This document shows positions 54,314-60,433 of a stretch of DNA of 60,433 bases, in pieces. The translations under genes and the position numbers were made by a program. How positions within the stretch are numbered: the stretch's first letter is position 1; every line of letters starts with the position of its first letter. The notes under the pieces were generated by a model that saw only the letters and a list, made by a program, of their open reading frames with translations, did not search any database and had not been told where the DNA came from. The stretch is from an uncultured Verrucomicrobiota bacterium (lineage in GTDB: Bacteria; Verrucomicrobiota; Verrucomicrobiia; Limisphaerales; UBA9464), in the NCBI GenBank assembly GCA_903907925.1, contig CAIVQB010000117.1, forward strand, positions 1-60,433. The letters are read 5' to 3'.

Positions 54314-55000
54314 TCAGAGCGCGGGTGGTTCCAACGGGACTGTCCGGATATCCATCAGATTGAGCATGAGCAATCCCCCGAGCAGACCTCCCAGGTGGGC
54401 CAGATGGGCCACGTGTCCCCAGTTGAACAGAATGCCGGCCATGCTGATCAGCGAAATCGACAACAGCAGGAACTTCGCGCGCATCACGATCGGAAGGATG
54501 AGAAACACGCGCACTTCCAGCGGTTCCTCGGCGTAAATGGTGCAAACCGCCGCGAGCAGGCCGCACAACCCCGCCGACGCGCCGACTACCGGATGCCCAA
54601 ACAGGCCGGGCGACATCCAAGCCCCGGCCAGATGGATCGCGCCGCCAAAGACACCGCTGGCCAGGTAGAGCAACGCAAACCGGCGCGGGCCCAGGGTTTG
54701 CTCCAGGACCGGTCCGATGGAGTGCAGGAAAAAGAGGTTGAAGAAGAGGTGCAACCAGCCGCCGTGCAGGAATTGATAGGTCAGGAACTGCCACCAGGCG
54801 CCGGATTGGACACCATCCAGGCTCAGGGCATAGCGCTGTTCAAACGCGAACCACGGAAGCCCGTGGAGCCGGCTCTGCCACAGGAACACGATGACATTCA
54901 CAACCAACACCGCGTTGGTGACCGAAAGCACCGGCGCCTTCGGGTTCGCGGAGTCCGGAATCGGAACAGGAACCGATTGAATGGGCGGAACGGAATTCAC
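54314..55000 (-). CDS. rhomboid-family intramembrane serine protease
   Basis: About 228 residues with six or seven membrane spans. The catalytic dyad is present: Ser142 in Gly-Ala-Ser-Ala-Gly and His202 in Ala-His-Leu-Gly-Gly. The loop with His-Gly-Gly-Trp-Leu-His-Leu and an Asn in the second span (Phe-Phe-Asn-Leu) agree with active rhomboids. The start is the GTG at 55000, which overlaps the stop of the M3 peptidase gene (GTGA). Rhomboids cut membrane proteins within the bilayer; the substrate is unknown. The overlap makes joint expression with the M3 peptidase nearly certain. Confidence 0.92.
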   Translation of the reverse strand: MNSVPPIQSVPVPIPDSANPKAPVLSVTNAVLVVNVIVFLWQSRLHGLPWFAFEQRYALSLDGVQSGAWWQFLTYQFLHGGWLHLFFNLFFLHSIGPVLEQTLGPRRFALLYLASGVFGGAIHLAGAWMSPGLFGHPVVGASAGLCGLLAAVCTIYAEEPLEVRVFLILPIVMRAKFLLLSISLISMAGILFNWGHVAHLAHLGGLLGGLLMLNLMDIRTVPLEPPAL

Positions 55001-56727
55001 GCCAGAGCCTCCCACTCCCGCCGGACACGTTCGGCGAGCGGACGGAGGGATTCGCGGCTGAAGTCGAAACGCCCGCCCGCCCGGGCGAACAGTTCCGGAA
55101 GCGGACGCGACCCACCCAACGCCAGCGCCGCCCGATAGTCGGCCAGCGCCCGCACCGGATCGACCGCCGCATTACCCCAAACTTGGAGGGCTCCCATTTG
55201 GGCGATGCCGTACTCCACGTAATAAAACGGATACAGGAAGACATGGAGTTGCTTGTGCCACAGCGCGGCGCGAACCGCCTCGCACCCGCTCCAATCGACG
55301 GCACCCCCAAAGCGTTTCATCAAGCCGTTCCAAGCGGCGCGACGTTCTTCACGGGTGTGATTCGGATGGGTGTAAACCCAGTGCTGGAAGGCATCCACGG
55401 TCGCGATCCACGGGAAAACGCCGACGATCCCCTCAAGATGAACCCGCCGCGCGCGCCGGGCATCGTCCGGCGAATAGAAGACATCGAGATGCGGCGCGGC
55501 CAACAGTTCCATGGCCATCGACGCCACTTCGCAAAACTCAATCGGCGCACCGCGATAGGCGTAGAGATCCTCGTTCTGCGTCGCCAGCGCGTGGAACGCA
55601 TGACCGGCTTCGTGGAGCAGCGTTTCCACATCGCGCTGGAGGCCGACCGCGTTCATGAAAATGAACGGCAACCGGGCTTCGCTCAACGTGCTCTGATATC
55701 CGCCCGGGGCCTTGCCCTTCCGATTGTCCAAATCCAGCAGCCGGAGATCCCGCATCTTCTTGAACCCGGCCGCCAACTCGGGATCCAACCGGTCGAAGAT
55801 CTGCTGGGTGCAACGTTCCAACGCCAGAGACTCGGTAAACGGCCGGAGCGCCGGCCGCGCCAGGGGATCCACCGCCAGGTCCCACGGACGCAGCGTCGGG
55901 AGTACCATCTCGGATCGCCGCCGTTCCTGCAGCATCGATTGGATGGGCATCACTTCCGCCTCAATGGCTTCGTGAAACCGTTCGCAATCCGCCGGCGTGT
56001 AATCGAAACGGCCGCGCATCCGAAACGCATAATCGCGGTAGTTGGTAAAGCCCGCGTTGAGCGCCATTCGATGGCGGAGGGCCACCAATTGATCGAACAA
56101 CGCGTCGAAGCGATCCTCTTCCTGAAGCCGTCGCGCGACCACCGATCGCCAGGCCTCTTCCCGTACGGCGCGAATTGGATCCTCCTGATAGCGCCCCATC
56201 GCCACCAGCGTTCGTTCCTCGCCCCGGAACGAAACGGTCAATCCCCCGGACAATTTGTTGTACTCATTCCCGAGCTTCGCGTCCTCGGTCTCCAGCGGAA
56301 CGTTGTCCTCGCGGAACAGTTCCACACGCAACCGGGTGTCTCGGTCAAAGACCTGGTAGCGATCCTGGGGCAGCAGCGTGCGCAGGGGATGATCCAGATA
56401 GACCCGGGCGAGTTCGAATTGCCGGGGTTTGAGCTGGGGTTCGACGTGTTCGACGAAATGGAGGTAGGCCTTTTCCGCCGCCGGATCGTCGGTGTGGCAG
56501 GTCATCGCGATATGCCTGCGGGCACCTTCCTCATCGAGTGCGGCCGACAGTTCGCCGCCGTCCAGGATCCAGCGTTCCAACTCCACGACCGTCTTCAATT
56601 CGCCCGCGCGGTGCATCAACTGGTCAAAAAGCGGACGAATCTGATCCCAATCGCCCAGGTCGATGGTTTCAGGAACGAAGCGCCGCGCGGAAAAAACCGG
56701 TAGAGTGCCGAAGGGCAACAAACTCAT
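54997..56727 (-). CDS. M3-family oligoendopeptidase (PepF-like)
   Basis: A 576-residue metallopeptidase. The zinc motif His372-Glu373-x-x-His376 is intact, with Glu400 as the likely third ligand. The helical N-terminal half and the long helical bowl around the site agree with oligoendopeptidase F-type enzymes, which trim short peptides in the cytoplasm. No signal peptide. ATG 56727 gives a standard N-terminus; an earlier in-frame start at 56748 is weaker. The overlap with the rhomboid gene is notable: a peptide released by membrane cleavage could be a substrate, though this is speculation. Confidence 0.9.
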   Translation of the reverse strand: MSLLPFGTLPVFSARRFVPETIDLGDWDQIRPLFDQLMHRAGELKTVVELERWILDGGELSAALDEEGARRHIAMTCHTDDPAAEKAYLHFVEHVEPQLKPRQFELARVYLDHPLRTLLPQDRYQVFDRDTRLRVELFREDNVPLETEDAKLGNEYNKLSGGLTVSFRGEERTLVAMGRYQEDPIRAVREEAWRSVVARRLQEEDRFDALFDQLVALRHRMALNAGFTNYRDYAFRMRGRFDYTPADCERFHEAIEAEVMPIQSMLQERRRSEMVLPTLRPWDLAVDPLARPALRPFTESLALERCTQQIFDRLDPELAAGFKKMRDLRLLDLDNRKGKAPGGYQSTLSEARLPFIFMNAVGLQRDVETLLHEAGHAFHALATQNEDLYAYRGAPIEFCEVASMAMELLAAPHLDVFYSPDDARRARRVHLEGIVGVFPWIATVDAFQHWVYTHPNHTREERRAAWNGLMKRFGGAVDWSGCEAVRAALWHKQLHVFLYPFYYVEYGIAQMGALQVWGNAAVDPVRALADYRAALALGGSRPLPELFARAGGRFDFSRESLRPLAERVRREWEALA

Positions 56728-56785
56728 GTCACCGATACTGTGGTGCAAACGACGACCTCCGGCAAGTGGGCGGGAAAGGTGCGCG

Positions 56786-58198
56786 CTACGGCGCGTCGAC
56801 CTTCATGCGTGCACCGGACAGTGCCGGGTCATCCAAATTCAACCGGTACAGCACCTGGTTGTAGTCGGCCCGCGGCACCGGTGCCGCGTGATCAGCAAAC
56901 TCCCGGCTGAAGGTTCCCTCAAACAGCAGAATCGGTGAGTCGATCGGCGTGAACTCCGGATGCAGGCGCGGGTTGTAGAATGTGTAGTTCTCGTGGGTGA
57001 CAATCCGCACCGCCGGACCCCACGGACCGGTCGGAGTTGGCGCCTCAGCATACCACAACTCACCAAAGGCGGACGGTTTTCCGAACGCCTGAAGAAACAC
57101 GGCGATCCAACGGTTCCGAAACCGGTTCCAAGCCATACTTCCGCTGTGGGGCTTGATCCGGTCACCCTCTCCTGCCGATGCCAGGGTTTCGGGCGGTTGC
57201 AACGCCTGCCAGTTCGACGGATCGCGCCACGCTTCAAAGGTCGGCGGACAGGCCAGGGTCGGAAACGGATTTCCGAACAGCAGCGCCACCGTCCCCGCCG
57301 CGTTGGTGGCCCGAACGGGGTGGCCATCCGGAAAATGTTCCGGCCGGGCCGCTCCGTCAGACTTTCGCCACAATACCCGCTCGCGATCGAATTCGCCGGC
57401 CTCCTCGTTCCACACACACAGCCCGATTTCGTAAGCCTCCATCGGCGGCTGGATTTTTTGATAGGTCGCGACCAGGCGTTCAACACCCGCCGCGTCGGGC
57501 ACCGTCGCCACGCCGCTGATCCACGTCGGCCCCTGCCCCGGCATGCGTGCGATGCCACGGACTCGTCCGGTACCGTCACGAAAATGATCGAACTGCAGAC
57601 GGACTGGCGGTTCGAATGAGGTCAGGGGCTGGACCGGAGTGGTCGCACCGGTCATGTCAAAAATCCCCAACGGATACCGCGCCAGCGACGTGTCACCCCA
57701 GGCCCAGAACAGTTTCCCGCCCCACACGGCGTTTTGCACGCTGTCGCATCCCAGCACCCGACTCTCGGTCCAGTTGGTCTCCCGACCCAGCTTCTGGCTT
57801 TCGGCGAACAGTCCGGCACCGGTCAGCCGACCCAACCGCTGCGCCGGCAAGGTCCGCGTCACCTCAATCTTCAAACGCCCGCCCGGCGTCGGGGTCAACC
57901 GCACGCCGTGATAACCGAACCCGTCGGCAGGAACCTCGTATCCATGGCCGACCACGAAGAACCAGGTTTCCACCCCCATCAATTCCGGCAGGTCAAACGC
58001 CACCACACCGGCATTGTCGGAAACAAACCGAACCTGATGAACGGTGCGCAATTCCACCAGCGGCACCGGCCAGCCCGAACCCTTCTCCACCACGTCAATT
58101 TCGCATAGACGAAACTCCGCGGCACCGCACCGCATCATCCCCACAAGGATCCACAGCCGAGCCAGCCAGCCGATGGGCGATGGACCCCGACGGTTCAT
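56786..58198 (-). CDS. secreted hypothetical protein, five-bladed-propeller-like
   Basis: About 470 residues from ATG 58198, overlapping the stop of the hydroxylase gene upstream (ATGA). A signal peptide covers residues 8-27. A carboxypeptidase-regulatory-like beta domain (about 30-115) is followed by a domain with recurring Trp, Asp and Pro motifs (Trp-Ala-Trp-Gly-Asp-Thr, Asn-Pro-Arg-Leu-His-Pro-Glu-Phe) like GH43- or DUF4185-type five-bladed propellers. Catalytic Asp/Glu residues cannot be confirmed by eye. Coupling to a lipid hydroxylase gene is unusual and may mean envelope glycan or lipid work. It ends in TAG. Confidence 0.65.
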   Translation of the reverse strand: MNRRGPSPIGWLARLWILVGMMRCGAAEFRLCEIDVVEKGSGWPVPLVELRTVHQVRFVSDNAGVVAFDLPELMGVETWFFVVGHGYEVPADGFGYHGVRLTPTPGGRLKIEVTRTLPAQRLGRLTGAGLFAESQKLGRETNWTESRVLGCDSVQNAVWGGKLFWAWGDTSLARYPLGIFDMTGATTPVQPLTSFEPPVRLQFDHFRDGTGRVRGIARMPGQGPTWISGVATVPDAAGVERLVATYQKIQPPMEAYEIGLCVWNEEAGEFDRERVLWRKSDGAARPEHFPDGHPVRATNAAGTVALLFGNPFPTLACPPTFEAWRDPSNWQALQPPETLASAGEGDRIKPHSGSMAWNRFRNRWIAVFLQAFGKPSAFGELWYAEAPTPTGPWGPAVRIVTHENYTFYNPRLHPEFTPIDSPILLFEGTFSREFADHAAPVPRADYNQVLYRLNLDDPALSGARMKVDAP

Positions 58199-58998
58199 GA
58201 TTCGTGGGACACGGCGCCCTCCGGCAACCGTCGCGTGACCTCGCGAAACCGGTTTTCGTATTCGGGGTGATTCGTGCCCATCCAGCGATCCCAAATATTG
58301 AAGTACAACCCGTAGTTGCCGCGGATCCGCTCATGATGGAGCACGTGATTCGTCGGCGTGTTGAGATACCGACCCCAGCGCGAGTCCATCAGCCAGCGGG
58401 GATGGAATTCGTATCCGGTATGGCCGAGGACGTTGAAGGTGATCTGCCACACCATGAACAATCCGAACGCAAACGGATGGATCGGAATCAGCAGCGCCAC
58501 CACCGGGAACACCAACGCCTGAACCACCGCTTCAAACGGGGAAAACGCATAGGCCGCCCACGGGGTCGGATTGTCCGACTCGTGGTGCAGCCTGTGAACC
58601 AGACGGAACCAGCGCGGCCGATGCATCCAGCGGTGGCTCCAATAAAAGAGGGCATCGTGAACCACAATCGCGGCGGCAATGCTGCCGACGAACCAGAGAC
58701 TGCCGTGATCCGACAGCTTCCAGTACATCTGCGTCCATCCGTGGTGTCCCGCCAGAATCGTGAGGGCACCCACGAGGGCGAAAATCACCACCGACGACAC
58801 CGACCACACCAGTTCGCGGCGGACATCCTCCGTTGCCGGAAACGCGCGGATGATCTTTCGATGAAACCAACGCTGGCGAAACAGCGCGTAACCCAGCAAC
58901 CAGGCCAGTCCGGCGAACAGGGAATAGCGAACACCGATGTCCACCGCCATCTGGCCGGCCAGCTTGAGAAACCGCGGATCAGAGTGCAGAACTTCCAC
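58195..58998 (-). CDS. sterol desaturase / fatty acid hydroxylase family membrane protein
   Basis: About 267 residues from GTG 58998, with four or five membrane spans. The di-iron histidine boxes are complete: His-Asp-x-x-Phe-Tyr-Trp-Ser-His-Arg-x-x-His, then His-Arg-x-His-His-Glu-Ser, a Gly-His-Thr-Gly-Tyr-Glu segment and Asn-His-x-x-His-His. The enzyme should use O2 to hydroxylate or desaturate a lipid in the inner membrane. Nearness to squalene-hopene cyclase raises hopanoids as a possible substrate, but fatty acids or carotenoids are equally possible. It lies 17 bases downstream of the acyltransferase gene and overlaps the propeller-like gene. Confidence 0.9.
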   Translation of the reverse strand: MEVLHSDPRFLKLAGQMAVDIGVRYSLFAGLAWLLGYALFRQRWFHRKIIRAFPATEDVRRELVWSVSSVVIFALVGALTILAGHHGWTQMYWKLSDHGSLWFVGSIAAAIVVHDALFYWSHRWMHRPRWFRLVHRLHHESDNPTPWAAYAFSPFEAVVQALVFPVVALLIPIHPFAFGLFMVWQITFNVLGHTGYEFHPRWLMDSRWGRYLNTPTNHVLHHERIRGNYGLYFNIWDRWMGTNHPEYENRFREVTRRLPEGAVSHES

Positions 58999-59015
58999 GA
59001 CGTCGTGCTTTCGGC

Positions 59016-60152
59016 TTAAACCCGCAGGAAGATTTTCCGGTTGTAGAAGAACCGGCAGATCATGAAGGAGAACCACAATCCCAGCAGGGCGGTCACCAGG
59101 ACACCCAGACCGTGGTGCATCCCCTCCAGCGATTTGTGAATTTCCCCGCCGACAAACCGCTTCGCCAAGTTGTCCAGACTGACCACATGGGCGATCAGAT
59201 AGATGGTGATGGCGTTGGTGCCGATCCAAACGAACGGCTGGCACCAGGACCGCCGGTTCTTGATGTCGATCACGTAATAGAAGAAGGCCAGCAGCAACGA
59301 ACTGATGCCCGCGGTGAGGAGGACGAAGGATGAACTCCAGATCTTCTTGATGATCGGGAACTGGAGATGCCAGAGCAGAGCCGCCACAATGCCCGCGCAA
59401 CCCCACATCACCAGGAGCCGGACCTTTCGCGCCGGTTCGACCGACGGATTCTTGATCAGCAACCCAGCGAACACGCCCAACAAACTGGAAGCAATCGCCG
59501 GAATCGTGCTGAGCAGGCCTTCCGGATCATGGTCGCCATCCCACTTCCGGAAGGGCAGATACATCTTGTCCACCCAGTTGGCAAAATTGTGACCCTCGGC
59601 AAAATCACCGGCGCCGAAACCCGGAACCGGAATGAAGGTGAGCATCGCCCAATACCCGGCCAGCAGAGAAACCGTGAGCACGATCAGGGACCGGGTGTTC
59701 AACCAGACGAAGGCCAGACCCGCCCCGCAGGAGCAAATCGCCAGACGCTGGAGCACGCCGAGAAGCCGGACATGATCAATGCCCTCCGCGATGCCGCGAT
59801 AAGTCAGAATGCCGAGAATCCAGAGGATCACCGTCCGTTTGAGGATCTTGATCGACGTTTGGGATTTCCCCTCGGTCGCCACCGATTTGGAGAGGGAAAA
59901 CACCAGTGAAACCCCGACGATGAAGGCGAACAGCGGGAAGATCAGGTCGTAGAAGTGGAAGCCGGCCCACGGCGCATGCTGGAGCTGCGCATTGATCGAC
60001 GGCTTCATCGGGAACATCTCCGAGATCGCCTCGAAGACCTCCTCCATGCCGACGATGAAGAACATGTCGAAGCCGCGGAGAGCATCGATCGACATGACCC
60101 GTTGCGTGGCCGGCGCGGCAGCAGCCCCGGGAGGATTGGAGGAAGCATTCAT
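59016..60152 (-). CDS. DUF5009-like membrane acyltransferase (HGSNAT-like)
   Basis: A 378-residue protein with about ten membrane spans. The opening Ser-Ile-Asp-Ala-Leu-Arg-Gly-Phe-Asp-Met, the His-Ala-Pro-Trp-Ala-Gly-Phe segment and the Asp-Leu-Ile-Phe-Pro-Leu-Phe-x-Phe-Ile-Val-Gly-Val motif match the family and the paralogue at 19552-20748. It probably transfers an acyl group to a sugar or lipid at the inner membrane. ATG 60152 is chosen; a TTG at 60164 is the alternative. It is the first gene of a tight block (acyltransferase, hydroxylase, propeller-like protein), which suggests a joint role in modifying an envelope lipid or glycan. Confidence 0.88.
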   Translation of the reverse strand: MNASSNPPGAAAAPATQRVMSIDALRGFDMFFIVGMEEVFEAISEMFPMKPSINAQLQHAPWAGFHFYDLIFPLFAFIVGVSLVFSLSKSVATEGKSQTSIKILKRTVILWILGILTYRGIAEGIDHVRLLGVLQRLAICSCGAGLAFVWLNTRSLIVLTVSLLAGYWAMLTFIPVPGFGAGDFAEGHNFANWVDKMYLPFRKWDGDHDPEGLLSTIPAIASSLLGVFAGLLIKNPSVEPARKVRLLVMWGCAGIVAALLWHLQFPIIKKIWSSSFVLLTAGISSLLLAFFYYVIDIKNRRSWCQPFVWIGTNAITIYLIAHVVSLDNLAKRFVGGEIHKSLEGMHHGLGVLVTALLGLWFSFMICRFFYNRKIFLRV

Positions 60153-60433
60153 TCGATCAGGCAACGTGAAGCAGTCATGCGGTCATGGACACCACCCGAC
60201 TCTGCCGCCCTCCCCCGCCGCTTCAAAGCAAAAGTGTGGTTCTGTAGTCCGCGCCGAGAGGCGAACAAATCCACAACGCCTCCTCCGCTGCGGACCGCAA
60301 AACCCCGTTCAAGCGCCAACGGCGCGTGGCAAACCGAACCGGGACACCCGCACCAGAAATCCCGTCGGAGCTCCTATCAGACTTGAATCGAAGAAAGCCC
60401 GGGTCGTCGTCGCTCAAATGCAGCAACGACGAC
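60153..60433. other. right-end region without a supported gene
   Basis: A minus-strand open frame at 60223-60426 has no recognisable domain and reads like a translated intergenic repeat. The GC-rich sequence has several small inverted segments but no clear long palindrome. It should contain the promoter of the acyltransferase block; I cannot point to one. Confidence 0.4.

Noticed and set aside
60223-60426. Small gene at the right edge on the minus strand
   Set aside because: Its translation shows no domain and the DNA resembles an intergenic repeat. I cannot support it as coding.

Overview
The window is high-GC DNA (low 60s percent by eye) from a bacterium of the PVC group, most likely Verrucomicrobiota. 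The pointers are a PEP-CTERM exported protein, a cytochrome of the Pirellula/Verrucomicrobium type, three ECF sigma factors each paired with a large Ser/Thr kinase, two DUF5009-like membrane acyltransferases, a DUF5722 protein and many large secreted proteins. I recognised no rRNA, tRNA or CRISPR array. The taxonomic call is inference from gene content.

Layout. 0-4.5 kb: unknown small membrane or exported proteins, then an ECF sigma/anti-sigma pair. 4.6-5.5 kb: a palindromic repeat and a PEP-CTERM protein. 5.5-9.7 kb: a kinase and sigma factor that overlap by ATGA. 9.8-12.3 kb: a low-GC island with a truncated RAYT transposase, an OLD-family ATPase/TOPRIM nuclease and an hsdM remnant; inverted copies of a 20-bp repeat bracket the last two. 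12.5-16.7 kb: a second sigma/kinase pair. 16.7-18.8 kb: an M14-like peptidase overlapping a hemW that carries an in-frame TAG in its iron-sulfur motif. 18.9-26.7 kb: a DUF5069-like protein, an acyltransferase, a 57-residue membrane protein, a PQQ-type propeller, an AHSA1 protein and a 1196-residue PVC cytochrome. 26.7-34.5 kb: a third sigma/kinase pair followed in the same direction by two secreted proteins, the last broken by TAG. 34.8-46.1 kb: ruvB and a sugar-metabolism stretch (PfkB kinase, DUF5722 protein, GH13+GH133 debranching enzyme, sugar isomerase-like protein, propeller protein). 46.1-52.0 kb: an RCC1-type propeller, a subtilase and an FAH-family enzyme. 52.2-60.2 kb: a leftward run of squalene-hopene cyclase, rhomboid protease, M3 peptidase, a secreted propeller-like protein, a fatty acid hydroxylase family protein and a second DUF5009-like acyltransferase.

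How the parts relate. The strongest theme is signalling: three sigma/kinase pairs plus a classical sigma/anti-sigma pair in 35 kb, with kinase C-termini that look like sensors or scaffolds (ten membrane spans in one, WD40-like propellers in two). The second theme is polysaccharide and glycogen turnover with export of large beta-rich proteins. The third is hopanoid and envelope lipid biology at the right end. Intergenic spaces carry several families of imperfect palindromes. TAG is a normal stop codon here (it ends five intact genes), so the two in-frame TAGs are better read as nonsense mutations or sequence errors than as recoding.
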